A stretch of 64,000 bases of DNA from Corticium candelabrum (Eukaryota > Porifera > Homoscleromorpha > Homosclerophorida > Plakinidae): contig NC_085100.1 in NCBI RefSeq assembly GCF_963422355.1, positions 4,790,068 to 4,854,067 of the forward strand, given 5' to 3'. Both the position numbers and the translations under genes were made by a program. The notes under the pieces were generated by a model. That model saw only the letters and a program-made list of their open reading frames with translations, was not told where the DNA came from and made no database searches. Of this stretch, positions 35,864 through 48,200 are shown piece by piece. Position 1 is the first letter of the stretch; the number at the start of each line of letters is the position of its first letter.

Positions 35864-38474
35864 AATAAGCTACAGGCCGACGCCACCCTGCCTATGTTCT
35901 TTCCCATGCCGAGTTACGCCTGTACCCCAAATTTAGCATCGTGGGTGATCCAGTCTAGCCGGCTATCAAACTTATGCAAACACTCAATTTTAGTAGTGTA
36001 GAAGAATATATAGATAGAAGATTCTTTAATTAACCCTGACTTGTGCATGGAACAGCTAGACAATATCAAGAAATGAATGATTTGTATTAAGCCAATAAAT
36101 TTTACATTTTCGGCGATTTAATGTAGCTAGCTGTGAATGAAGCATCTGTCATCTATGAACTAGATGGAGGTGTTTGTGAATATTAGACAGCAGTTATGTT
36201 AATGTTGTCCTCTTGGTCTACAGTAGCTTGTTTCCACTAGAGTGGTGTGTATAGCAAATTCATTTATTTGCATATCTCAAGTTATTGCAGTGTTTTTGGT
36301 GTACTATTGTCTAAATTAAAATGGTATTAGTGTCATTGGTTAAAGGTGTAATTATAGTGCTATATCAAACAGATCTGTGTACTCTGTTTTAGAGATGGGT
36401 GAAGACATTGAATCTCCTACATTGTTAAATCCTCCTGAACCTGAAGAACCACCAGATACATTGAGTGATGATCTAGAGGACAACAATGCTTCTGGAGTTA
36501 GTTCTTTACCTGTTCTGTCTTCTACTAATGAAGATGAAATGAGATCTAAAGCCATGGAGAGCAATGATAGCCACTACTTTGTTATGAGTAAGTAGAATGA
36601 AATGTGTAGTATTGATGTTCTATGCTTTAAGAGTAGCTGATGATTATAACTTATAGCAAAGAATCCATCTCCAGAAAAGGAACTGGCTGAAACACAAATC
36701 AAGGGTATGAGACAATTGGCACTAAGGCCGTTTGCTGAAATATGTTAATTAGTAATGTGTTAATGAAGTTGGAGTTTGTTTATAGTTGTTTGCTTTGCTG
36801 CTTGATGCCTACATTAGGACTATATGTTAGGCCTAGCATACAACTTAGTCTAATTTAGTTTTGTGCAGAAGCCATTGAAGATATAACTGTTGCTCTCAGT
36901 ACACTGGAACAGTTTCCCAATTTGGAAGTAGAAGGTCTCACTGAAGAGTCTGATGTGAGAACTGTTCAATGTGATAAAGGTTAGTTTCTGCTTTTCCAGT
37001 GTTACCACAGGTTAGCTTGTTGCTGCTCATTGTATGTCGTTGAAATGTGTGTTTTACTTCTATAGCTCCATCTTCTTCTTTTGAGCCACTTCCATCCGAG
37101 CCACCAACACAAGGAGATGACCAAGACGATGACGGTATATATACCATATGCTTATTACTTGTAAATTCTTTATCATTATTTAGTCATTCATACTTTATTT
37201 ACTATATCTTCTTTCTTTTCAATTAAGGTATCTGTATAGGCTCAATTAAGTTCACAGGCATGCTGACCATGATAAAGTCAAATGTGCTTGCAATCTGTTT
37301 GTGCTCTGTCTCAAACTATGTATGCTCTTCTATTGATTCAAATGTTTACTAACAATAAAGCAACAACATAAATAGTAGGAGTGGCTTGGTTGCATGCTGC
37401 TGTCTTTATGCAAGTACTTTATTGACTTTCTATAACCACTATTTTCTTTGTTTCCTGCAGCTAAATGTTTGTTATTGCTTTAACAGGCATGGGGCGGCAC
37501 TAACTTCTTTGTCTTTACTGTACTCTTTTTGCTGCTTACATAGACATGCAATATACTTGCATGTCAGTGGTTTCATGGACATGCAGTGGATGGTTTGGTT
37601 ATAAGTGTGTGAAACTGACTTCAGTTAGTTAGGGAGCAGAATACATAAGAGTGCATGCCAAGAAATTGATTGTGAACAACTACAGTTGTTGCATTAGAGT
37701 AGTTTGGTGAATGCTTCATATGTGTTGTCTAAAACTTTATCTATGTTTGTGCAATAGATTACAAAATAGTGCTTTGTTATGACTGTATTACAGCTGATAA
37801 TTTGTTTGATAAATTTAAGTATGCATATTTCTGAATTAATGAAAATTGCATAACTAAAGAATATGGCAAATAGTCTTGTACTTAGCAGAGTTAACATTTC
37901 AGTGGTTATGCTTACGATGCCTACATGCACCTATCCAGACTTGGCAAAAGAATCAAGCATTGGTGGTGGTATGTTTTTGATTTATTCTCTACATAGTGGA
38001 AACTGTGCAGGTTGCTTTGATATATATAGTGCAGTCTGTCATCGTACTGTAAAGACAAAGCTAGGGGCAATATTGTATTGTTATATAATAGGAAACAATG
38101 TAAAGGCACTGCTTGAGACTGATCAAAGTTTGTCTTCTTCAGTTGCACAAGTGGAAGGCTATAGTCATGATGGTTCGAAGCATTTTATACACTAAAGATC
38201 TGTCAACAAGTTGCTTTAATTAATAACCACTGCTTTTAGATTTGGAGGCTTATGATGTCCCAGACCAATGCATGCAAAAAAATGAGTCAAATGAACCGGC
38301 AAAGCCAGGTAATGTCAAAATGTTGTGTCTCATTGTGGTATTTGGTAAGTATAAGATTTATGAGAGGTATTATTACCTACTGGCTTTATAGAATTTTGAG
38401 CAGAGGAGCCTACAAGTGCTTAATCACTACTTTTCTGCTTGTACTATTTGTGTTTGCAAAGTGCATAGTATGCG

Positions 38475-38573
<99 letters not shown>

Positions 38574-38734
38574 ATGCATGCGTGCATTGTGTTGTGGTGT
38601 TAGCCTGTACTATGTACAGGTATGTGAACATGTGTTTTCAGAAACTATTTGATTAAATTATTCCTTTTTTGGTAGTGTACACAAACACGGCAATACAGCC
38701 TGATGTCTACGTAGCTGAAGATGCAATTGATTGA
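22051..38734 (+). CDS. PH / proline-rich / SH2 docking adaptor (SH3BP2- or STAP-like)
   Basis: Proposed exons: 22051-22116, 22175-22252, 22325-22435, 22499-22555, 22615-23388, 24073-24152, 24220-24342, 24427-24496, 27154-27299, 27403-27455, 36393-36587, 36657-36704, 36869-36979, 37066-37134, 37939-37968, 38240-38308, 38676-38734; 712 residues. PH domain, residues 11-104: FENFLEKKEKKWIQYWVVLI, then GNRLCFFKD, YQFQVTTAKGVYLLKAAS and GIWMQKISLA. Proline-rich linker, 105-362, with HSQPGYPP repeats. SH2 domain, 390-484: WFYSPLSRDAAEDLL, GSFLVRDSE (phosphotyrosine Arg), IRHYKI, FKDLFQLVQFY, GRLQPLLRDS. The acidic tail has phase-1 exons and tyrosine motifs. Domain order matches adaptors that bind membrane lipids, SH3 proteins and phosphotyrosine. 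The PH to SH2 part is firm; the joins across the 8.9 kb intron to the tail rest on phase agreement. Confidence 0.8.
24734..25517. mobile_element. MITE with TA target duplication (Tc1/mariner-pogo type), in the adaptor's SH2 intron
   Basis: Left end TA then cgctcaaaccttcctaatcc; right end ggattagggaggcttgagtg then TA. The ends are inverted repeats over about 24 bases with a few changes, and TA duplications flank them. Subterminal tccgg motifs recur on both arms. No transposase coding was found, so it is non-autonomous. TA duplication places it in the Tc1/mariner superfamily, probably pogo-like. Confidence 0.75.
26037..27046 (-). mobile_element. Tc1/mariner-like transposon remnant
   Basis: The ends share gtcaaaactattgacacat (26044-26062) and its inverse atgtgtcaatagttttgac (about 27023-27041), typical of Tc1/mariner termini. 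On the minus strand, near 26850-26680, parts of two frames read MEQVKKHNAAIF and RKPSKICQLLRVSHSTVY, a helix-turn-helix like the transposase DNA-binding domain, broken by frameshifts. The rest of the transposase is not recognisable. Confidence 0.72.
29130..29225. repeat. Dispersed repeat, copy 2
   Basis: Inverted match of 8288-8400 (ggaagttcttgggaattgtc through caccggtggctacgtccctg). Confidence 0.6.
29583..31250 (-). mobile_element. Degenerate non-LTR retrotransposon (LINE) remnant
   Basis: Minus-strand fragments in order: NYNGISLSSITGKIFARIIL then NRLITVAKANLPEAQCGF (RT motifs 2/2a region, about 31080-30930), then C-terminal LLLSQLCWSRHVIHMND, PKQLFFGELEHGKK and IARDRIKWCAITGL, ending in a CTICHRF zinc-finger-like piece (about 30038-29600). 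This order is the usual one in a widespread animal LINE type. Many stops and frameshifts; inactive. It differs from the elements in DCP2. Confidence 0.8.
32776..34437. mobile_element. Fold-back element: two arms of about 730 bp in inverted orientation
   Basis: The left arm (about 32776-33545) and right arm (about 33690-34437) are inverted copies along nearly their whole length, separated by about 150 bp. Termini are tacagggactatttag and its inverse ctattcggttcc/ggaccttgta region (aatagtccttgta). The outer 100 bp of each arm has repeated gggactatttgg / ctcgggctttttgg units. Arms have diverged modestly, so insertion is not very recent. No transposase was found. It interrupts another dispersed repeat (see 48825). 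Confidence 0.82.
34993..35395 (-). mobile_element. tRNA-derived SINE
   Basis: Minus orientation. The head reads cgccgtggtttagtggttag (box A TGGTTTAGTGG) and then gggggttcaaaccccag (box B GGTTCAAACCC), a clear RNA polymerase III promoter in a tRNA-like arrangement. The tail ends gggcataacaacaca on that strand. Nearly identical to the next copy. Confidence 0.85.
35403..35814 (-). mobile_element. tRNA-derived SINE, second copy
   Basis: Same layout as the copy at 34993, with box A TGGCTTAGTGG and box B GGTTCAAACCC, tail gggcataacgacacata. It lies in tandem with the first, same orientation. High identity suggests recent amplification or duplication. Confidence 0.85.
35819..35862. repeat. (ATT)n microsatellite
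   Basis: About 14 ATT units beside the head of the SINE. Confidence 0.93.
38479..38572. repeat. (TG)n microsatellite in the adaptor's last intron
   Basis: About 47 uninterrupted TG units, followed by gcatgcatgcgtgc. Confidence 0.95.
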
Positions 38735-39129
38735 TGGTGTCATTCTTAAAAGTGTTGAGTTTCAAGGTTGCTGTGCTTTGTTCAAGTTCTAATCTATGGT
38801 GTTTTTGAGAGTTATCCTTTTGTAACTAGAACTTATAATGGCTCGTATTTTAGGTTAGAATATATGTTGATTGATGGATTTGTAGCTATACTCTGTTACA
38901 TTGTAGCTTATGGCAATTAATTTACTTGGATTTATTCTCTAGAGCCACTCAAGGGCAACATTAGCAGTGTTGTGAGTAGGCTAGAGTTAGCTAATGATTG
39001 TTTTCTGAGCAAACCATTGTGTTTACTAACCAACCTGGCATACGCGAATTTCTATGCGTACTGTACGTACACACGGTCGAACACACGGTCGACGTCCTGC
39101 TATACAGTCAGTGTAATCCGGGACGTCAC

Positions 39130-39242
39130 GCTTACTGTTTTGGGCGCGTTGTTGCGCAACCAATCACAGCTGCGGTTTTGTGAACTGCCCGTATAAACGT
39201 TGCTTTTCGTACTTTCGTGGGTTTACAAGTTTCGTTGTCTTC
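39130..39242 (+). promoter_or_regulatory. Likely lamin promoter and 5' leader
   Basis: An accaatcac CCAAT-type box at 39159 and a gtataaacg TATA-like element at 39192 precede the lamin ATG at 39243 at plausible spacing. The region just upstream (39040-39150) is unusually CpG-rich (cacggtcgacgtc). Assigned by position and motif only. Confidence 0.5.
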
Positions 39243-42200
39243 ATGGCTACGTCGCCTTCGCCTTCTCGAGTTACAAGAGTACAAGAGAAAGATGAGTTAC
39301 GGGGTCTCAATCAGCGCCTTGCCTCGTATATCTCTCATGTGAAACAAATGAAAGATGAGAACAGCAAACTGCAGGCCGAAGTAACTACAGCCAAAGAAGT
39401 AACCATCAAAGAGGTAGACAGTATCAAGGACATGTACGAGACAGAACTGAACGACGCCAGACGTCTTCTCGACGAAACAGCCAAAGAGAAGGCCAGGCAG
39501 CAGATAGCTGCTAGCAAACATGCTTCTGATGCGGAAGAATTAAAAATCAAGTGAGAGATAAGTTAAAAATAGTGTCCTGAGGGGTAGATGTGAAAGTTTA
39601 AGAATTGCGTATCGTCGCACGACTGTTGGACTAGCACGTGGTCGCCAGTCTGTAAAAGTGTGATGACTCATGGGCAGCTGTTCAATGATGACAAGGATTC
39701 CCCTTTACTCGTTTGAGTAAAATTATCCTATTCTGACTGAATCAGCTGTAATGGTTGTGCACTTGCAAAAGTTGATGTGTTGACACCAAGGAGTGGTTTG
39801 ATGGAGGCTGACTGATATCCAGAGCAGAGCCTACTAGTAATTTAGGAAGTTAGATGGTGGATTGGAAGGCAGATTGGAATCTTCTGAATCTTGTAGTTGC
39901 TAGAGATAAACAAACTAGGTGTGTTGTCAATGTTTGCCAGTCAATTGTTATATTTTGGTGACTGTATGGCTTCAGCCTTATTTTTTGGACTGAATTACTC
40001 TTCAAGAAATAGTTGTGCTTCACGCTGATCAGTTTTTTGGCTTTTTATAGTATTTTGTTTTTTAGACATGTTGAAGAATAAGTTTACTCGTATAGGAGTG
40101 TCATTATGCATTGCATATAGCTGTATAGAATTGCTGTCCTCTGCTTCATTGGGAAACACTCTTGCACTTTGAGGTTTCTTACATTGATTTACATGTTCAA
40201 TGCCTGTATATAACTGTTGTGGATTTAGTTGCATTAATATGTAAGTTGACATGCAAACAATGGCGAAGTGAGTTGCAACTGCTTAATTAACAGGGCTATC
40301 GTCATATTCTGACAGCAACAGCATCGAATTTCTCAAAACGATTGTGTAGTACACATACTATTTGGGGCAAGGCGTCAATTGTAATTTGTAGTGGTATTTT
40401 CCACAAGCTGGTACATTGTTGACTTTTGAGTTTATGACATTGGTAGTTGAAAATTCAAATGAGTTGTTGTTACCTAGAGCGTTATGTTTATTGTGTACAA
40501 GAGGTAAATGTAGTGTTATGACTGTAATACAATTATAATAGGTGTATGTACACTCATGTGACTTCTGAACAGATAGGTGTACATTTCTATAAGTCACAGC
40601 TTGTTCACGCCAGGTCAAATGATGATTACTGCTTAGTTTTTGTAGATTTCAGCTATGAGCCATAACAAACGGCACTTTGTAAAAGTTTGGGGAGTAGTGG
40701 AATTTGAGATAGATTTTACAAGTAGCACGTTTGGAAAGAAATATAGTCTAAATTCTTACTTTTTGTGTGACAGTTTTATCCTGATTTCTCTATGCCTCAT
40801 AGCTGTTGAAGCAACAGTGTAAGCACAGCTTCAATTACTAGTAGTAAACTAATTCCTGTTCACAGTACTCCTAACCTAATACTCTTGAGTCTTCTAATGC
40901 TGGTAGAGAGCAACTTGACAGTTACCAGGGGCATTAGCTTCTTAGTCACAGCATGTGATAGCAAATATGGCGTCTTTGCTTTTGGTGTTATTTCTATACG
41001 CTTGGACTGTGCTGGAGACATAGTAAAAATCCTGATGGCATTAGCAAGGCTACTCTTGCAAAATCTCACAAAGGCACAAATCTTACAAAATACCGATTAT
41101 CTCGAATATTGCCGGATGGAAATAAATTGCATGAAAAGAAGTTCAGTTTCTAGATGGTCTGAAGGTAGCATGACGGTTTGTGCTTGGAGCGACAGAAACA
41201 ACAGAAAGACCATTTCTGAGAACGTGAATGGGTCAGTAAGGCTCATGTAATCTGATGGCGTATAAAAAATGCTCCACTTTGCGGACGAAATTCTTGAAAC
41301 AACCCCATCAGTTTTGAAGTTATGAAACGTTCTTAACGTACATCTGTTGGGTTTGCTCTGAGATAGAGCTCAGATGCCCAACTTGGTTAGTATGGATTTT
41401 CCATTAGTGAGCGAAGGTGGAGCCAGCAGCCTATCACATATCTCTGGAATGCTTTTTTAAGAAGGGCAAGGTGTTATGATAGGCTGACATTTACATCTAG
41501 GATATGAACTTTATTTTGTAATTAATGAAGCAGTTTCTGATTCTAGAAGACGAGAGGCTTTGCCAGTAAGAACATTGGATAGAGGTAGAAGTCACTTAGT
41601 GGAAGGTAGATTATACCAAGTAATCTTCTGGAGTGAGTCAGTAGGTGTATTGAGACAGATACCGTATTTCTGCGCATTTAGCTGCAGGGCTCTTATTAGA
41701 ACACTTTGGGACTGTGCCTTTGTACAGTGTGGTTAGGGAATAGGGTAGAAGCCATGGAATTCTGTGGAGGATTGCAGACACAGAAAGACATCACTGATAA
41801 CCATATTTCTGATTCTGATTTGGTTGCTTTCTCCACAGATAAAGTGTCGGTAGGAACTGACCTCATGCATCAGCACATGCTGCAGACTTTCATCAGCTAT
41901 GTAGCAGTGATGTCGTCCTTTGTCAGCAATATTCTCCAGGGAATTTCATGGCTTCTATTTCCTAACTACACTGTACAAAAGCACATAGTACCAAAATGTT
42001 CTAATAAGAGCCCTGTCGTTAAATGTGCGGAAATACGTATAGGCCTGGCATGTTAGGATCTCATATTGCATCCCCGTGTGAATATATTTCTAGAAATTTC
42101 TGTTTGACAATCTCTATTTTGGACATTTTGTGGATGGTAAGATGACCAATAGAATGTAGGTACTTCTGGATGATGTCAGAGTCAGTGTGAGCAATGAAGA

Positions 42201-45200
42201 GCAGGGTAGTTATTGTAGTTTGAGAAAGTTTTCTTGAATGGAATACAGAGTACAACGAATGCTGTCTTTGCTTCTAACCAGGAATAGTGGCTACTTTTAG
42301 GCATCACTTTTGTAACTGCTATTGACTAGTACAGCTGGTAGTGGTGAGAACACTTGTATTGATTTGTAACAGCAGACATCACTTTGGTTGATAGGTTATG
42401 TGAACAGTTGGGTAGTCTAGACTTGCCGTTTTTTGGTGCAGTCTGGTTATAGGTTATAGGTGTTGGTATACGAAGGCAACCTATGTTTGTGCGTAGACTT
42501 ACTGATGAAGCAACTCGTCGTCAAAGGGCAGAGAATGATCTTGAGTCCTCTGAGCGTGCTCTTACCACCAAGGAATCGACCGTTCAGGCAGCTTTGAAGG
42601 ATAAGCAACGTGCTGTGGCTCAGAAGACTGACGCTTTACGTGAACTAGAAGACCTAAAGAAAGCACTGGATCAAGCAAAGAGTGCCTTAGAAACTGAAAC
42701 TTTGGCAAGAGTGGATCTGGAAAACTCTAACCAGTCTCTGAGGGAGGAGCTGGCATTTAAGCAGCAACTCCATGAACAGGTCAGTTGGTTTGTCTTGGAT
42801 AGTCATGACTGTTTGTAGAATCTTTGTTGTTTACTATGTGAATATTTAGAATGTAGTGAAGGTGAAATGTTGGTACTCATTGAAGTGTTTACTGTCTTGT
42901 GTGTGACTAACACCCTGTTTGTTGCATTTATGTGTTGTGTTAAGTATTTTTTACAGGTTTACATATTATGACCAGATTAGGGGATCAAAGAAGGGTGGTA
43001 GCACTAGATTAGGTGATGGGGATGTATAGGGGGTTGTGAAAGTTGTTTTATTCTGTATCAGAAGTACAAATCATGATGAGTGTTAATAAACAGGTAACTT
43101 GTATTACTGTTTGAGGAATGCTGCTACGCTGGTTTATGAGGTGGGTATGATGCCCGTGTTGCCTAATGTACTGGTGTTTTTTTGGAAGTGCTATATGAGT
43201 CATGATGCCTGAAGCAATGAATGCCAGTAAAGGCAGAGTGATTATTATGGTAACACTTAAAATTTGTACTTTTGATAGGAATACACTTTATGTCTGAATT
43301 ATTTGGGGAGTTTGGTCTAGTGTCATTTTTTCTGATTTTCTAGTTGGTCACAGAAGTGTCAACCTGTCAGAAATGCTAACGTGACACATAAACATAGCAT
43401 GTGTGGTGGATGCTTGGGGTGGGGGGGGGGGGGTGTTGTGTCTGACTGCTCGCATGAAATTTAGTGAGTAGAGATGATTTATTGTGGAAGATTATTGCTT
43501 TAGGGGTCGTTCATATTTCTCGTCATTTTCACGATCTTACAACATGTACGCTGGGGAAGGGGTAAAACTAGGTGTACACTTTGGTGTCCAACTGTGCGGA
43601 CTCTGTTTAAATGCACCCTGTCAATGCCTATCAGCATTTTATAACGCTTTTGTGTATCTAAATAACAGTTACGGCAGGCAAGATGCTGTCAGAAAGGCAC
43701 AGGAGTTTGGAAGGTTGAGAGTGATGAGAAGAAGGATTTTATTTTGAAAGAAGCTTTTGGAAGCTAGAGATGATGATGAAGAGAAAAATTATCAAGTATG
43801 GGCCTATTGTATTAATGATGGGCCTAATGAAGCATGTATTAGTGTTAAATCAGCATTTTTCACTCTTGGGTTACTTCTATCACTGAAATACATATTCTAG
43901 GATACTATGGACATTCCGGCTGATCCATCCTTCATCATACCTAAAAAGCGTCGTGTCTCAATCTCAACACAATCCATACCCAAACCACATACCTACACGC
44001 CACCGGCATCTCCACTCGATCAACAACTAGAGCCATCGCTACCAGAGAAAGTCAGTCAGTCGGATGGTGGAAACGATGGAGTGAAAGATGGAGGCAATGA
44101 CGAGCGATCACAAGTCACGTCTAAGATGGCAAACGGTACAGCAAGAGACTTTGTGATGTCTTCATGTGTGGAGTATGGACTTCAGCCGTTGTTGCCAACA
44201 ATACGCTTTTGGTGAAGGGGTAGGAGAAGGGAAGAGGTGTACGCTTTGCATGCTTATGAAATGCTGAGAAATACGGATGACCCCTTACTTTGGTCATGCA
44301 AAGATTTATTCCCTAATTTTGGTCATGCAAAGATTTATTGCCAATTTTGATGATTACAGCTTAAACAATTGAACTTTTGCAGAAATCCAACACTGTATGA
44401 CTAGAGATGCTACGACTAGAGATGATATTTCATATACCTCGTGTACATGAGCACTCGTAAGCGAGCCAGCCTGTGCTGTCTCAGCTGGCTCACTCAGTTT
44501 CTACAGTACGTGTAAATGTGGGCTGTGCCGAGCCGAGCCATGATGCTTGGCTCAGTATTTCTAGTTGGGAGCCCAGGCTGGCTTGGGTCAGGTACATCGT
44601 GTAAACGCATAACGTGCTGGAATACTAGCCATGCATGCTCATTTGGTACAAAATGGCGTGGAGCGAGACGGAGACTCTGTGTCTTATGTGTCTTATCCGA
44701 TTATGGAGTGACTAAGATGTGCAAAACAAATCTTTTGAACTCTGTTGCTGCAACAGTCACCTGACAATAGACCTACGTCTCTGTGTATGTCCTATGCATT
44801 TCTTGATATGACTGTTGTAAAGCCGTAGAGAAAAACGCAAGCAGTTTGGCTTATGTCCATTGTAAACGTGAGCTAACGTGAGCTATGTCAATCTTGAGTA
44901 ACTAACGCACGTTAATGACGTGCTCATCAAAGTCATTGGCTTGCTTCTACAGAGTGTGTCGTGTAAATGCGACCTGGAATGCGGGGCTCAGCGTGGCTCG
45001 GCTCGCTATGCATGCTCATGTAGATGGGGTAATAGACATTAATCTATCGGTTTTCCCTATAGCTAGACTCGTACGTGAACTTATTGATAAGGAGAGTGTG
45101 ACTTTTTGTGGGTAATAGGCTTGTATGATGTCATTTTGTGAAGCTCTGGTTCTGTGTTAGGTTTTTCTTTATAATTCTGTTGCTTTGGAGTGTTGTATTT

Positions 45201-48200
45201 TTGTATCTGTAGGAATTAGAGGAGCTGAAAGCAAGAATTCGAAGCATCAACACAATGACAGTGACACTGGAATCTAAGCTTGGTGAAGAATATGACGATA
45301 GACTGGCACGAGCCATTGATGATCTAAGGGAGAGTTTCGAAAATGAAACTCATCAATATAAAGATGATCTTGATAAAAACTACCAAGATAAGGTATTAAT
45401 TTTAATTTTGTTAGTAACCAATTAATTAAAACAGATGCCAACTTTTCCACATTAGGTTGATAATCTTCAAAATCGTCTTGATCGAGAGACAGATGCTGTA
45501 GATGGTTTGTCTAAGGACATCAATGAGTTAAACAAAGAAAATACTGACTTGAATGGCCAGATCCACGATTTAGAGAATAAGGTTTCTTTGCTGGACTTTT
45601 GTAATTTTCTTATATTTTGCATATGTGACTTAAGTTAATGTTGATTGCAGATTGCTGCCAAAGATGATCGTATCAAGGAGCTTGAAGGAGTGCTGGGTCG
45701 TGAACGAGATCGGAATGCCAGAGACACTGACCGTCTTCGAAAGGAGCTAAAAAACACACGAGATGATTTGGAAGCTAAGATTCAAGAATATGAGGATCTA
45801 CTGGACACAAAGCTTCATCTTGATATGGAACTGGCAACGTACAAGAAACTGATGGATGAGGAAGAGGACAGGTATGAATTTTAGTTTATGTGGTGGATTG
45901 CAGAAGGATGGATGTAATTAGCTACTTCTTAATTAAGTTAAAGGAAAATGATTAATATTTTTAAATGAAGGCTAATTGATTGACTGTGGTTGCCACTTTT
46001 TGCAGATTTTGGGCATTGTCAGGTCTCTTGCTTTAGCCAAATATTTAGGGACGTAGGTTTCCAGACATGAATGGCAAGAATTTGCTGACAGTTTTAGGGA
46101 TTTGGTGGTGGTAGCAGGTGGCTCCAGTTTTTGCTGAGTATGAATGTGCTTGCTGATTCAAAATATTAGAACTGTGTGCTTTGTGCGTAGTAGGTGCATT
46201 GGACTCTAGGTTGGTGCTTCTACAGTATTTCCCGTGCAATTATTCGGTTGAGGCAACCATGTATCTGATTGGGGCAATCAATTATTCTCTCCAATAACTG
46301 GTTGGGGCAATCAATTATTTGACTCAGCCAACCAATTATCCGATCTCGCTTTGGCAAACGGTGCACTTCAAGAATGATACTCTCATCTTGCGTCGCTTGT
46401 TAGTTGTTCAGTGCTTTGGGTCACAGTCAAAACTCTCTTGTATGCAGATTGATATCTTGGTGAGAAACGCTATGGTTTGACTCCAAAATAAGAAGCATGT
46501 TGAGAAGCAGACAAAATTGCGACCATTGCTGGTGGAGATGTTTTGGCTGTATCATGCTTGCAACATATCTGTCTGCCCACTTATTGTTGGTGCACTTGGA
46601 GCAATCCATGTCAAAACTATTGACGCTATCCGACAACTGTTGATGTACGAGAATGATGCTGAAATCTTGATACTAACGATGCAGAAAGCTGGGAACACTA
46701 CATTTGTCAAGACAATTTCTTAATGCTGAGTAGACTGGTCATAATCTATAGCGGTAGTCTAAAGTTTCTATCTAATGGACTCGATTACCTTGCTGCTTGC
46801 TCTTTTATGAGTAGTTGTGAGAAACGCTATAAATTAAATATATGTTGTCTATATAGCAATACCGTATTCCTGTAAATAGTGCCCCATGCTCAAATTGTGC
46901 CCCATGCTCAAATAATGCCTCATGGTGACCCTATAACGAAATAATAGCGCCCCATGCTCGATTAGTGTTCAACTGGGGTAGTATTCAAACCCGCTTATAT
47001 GCATGCACATCTATCAATGTGTATGTTTGGGATGAAATGAACACCCAACCAGAATCACTGACTGACGATAAAGATTCGACCTGTGCAATAGACCAGGCAT
47101 ACAACTAAAGTGAAGTGAAAGTATTCAGGATACATATCAGTAAGACTGTAAGATTAGATTTGGTAGTTTGTTCGTGTTGTTTGTGTAGTGTGTTGCATTG
47201 TTGCATGTGAACAATGCAACAGTTTTTGTGCTTGCAAAATAATAATGCCCATGCTTGAATTGCGCCAAGTAATGCCCCATGTTTCAGAACTATGAAAATA
47301 GTGCCCATAGCTCTAATCGTGGAAATTCAGTAATAATACTAATACCAATAATAGTAACTATATCTATTGGGTGTGCTGTGCTGTCAGAGCTGGCGAAATC
47401 CTGGTAACACGCGCAATCAATGATCGATAAGTCAGTTACTAGCACCATATGGATTAAATGGAAACATGTACCTCTCTGGGACTTACCTGCTGGGTTGGTG
47501 GGTGCCCAGTTGAGGGTAAAGATCTCACTTACCCTACCTAGAGGGTGACGACGACATAATATGTAAGCACTATAGCCTAGTGGTTACAGTTCTGGTTCTC
47601 TGACCATGATGGCCTGGGTTCAATCCCGTGTGGTGACAGCAGTATAATGAAACGAGTCTGTTGGTTCTTTCTCACTGTCTATTTGGCGATGTCTGTGAGA
47701 TTAGATTTGTTTCCGTCGATGGGGAGTTTCTGTGATCTGGCATGGGGATTGTTGGCAATGAGGATAAGTGCTTTCCTGATAGTCATTGATATCTACTAGG
47801 CATGCTGTTCAGAGCTGGCGAAATCTTCGTAGTGCACACAAGCAATAATCGATAAGCCAGTTACTAGCGCCATATAGATTACACGGAAACATGTACTTCT
47901 TTGGGACTTACCTGCCAGGTTGGTGGGCGCCCTGTTGAGGGTAAAGACCCCACTTACTCTACTGAGAGGGTGATGATGACATGACTCGTTTCTGTCGTTG
48001 GGGAGTTTGTGGTCTGGCAAATGGTCCATTGACAATGACATTTGGCACTTTCCTGGTGGTCGTTGATATCCATTAGGCGTGCTGTGCCGAGTTTGCAGTC
48101 ACCATAATGCCAGCAACCTATATCGAATTGACTAGTTATTGATTGCTGTGTGGACTACACAGAGACATGTATGTACCCTGCTGTGCTCACTTGCCGGGTT

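Larger units (their letters stand above)
27456..36392 (+). other. 8.9 kb repeat-rich intron of the adaptor gene (proposed)
   Basis: Runs from donor gtgagaat after QLFD to acceptor ctctgttttag. It contains the LINE remnant, fold-back element and two SINEs listed separately. 28160-29580 and 31260-32640 hold no feature I can support beyond part of a dispersed repeat at 29130-29225. If the exon at 28050-28159 is used instead, the adaptor would end at 28159 and this would be intergenic. Confidence 0.5.

Noticed and set aside
40885..41250. Open frame of 121 residues in lamin intron 1
   Set aside because: No family resemblance, no splice signals tying it to lamin, and it overlaps AT-rich non-coding sequence. 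Likely chance.
43907..44215. Open frame of 102 residues with Pro/Lys-rich, protein-like composition in lamin intron 2
   Set aside because: No domain recognised, and the lamin rod is complete without it. Its phases do not fit either flanking lamin exon.
44460..45010. Possible DNA transposon with ggctc/gagcc ends in lamin intron 2
   Set aside because: Pairing between the ends was too weak by eye, and no target duplication could be defined.
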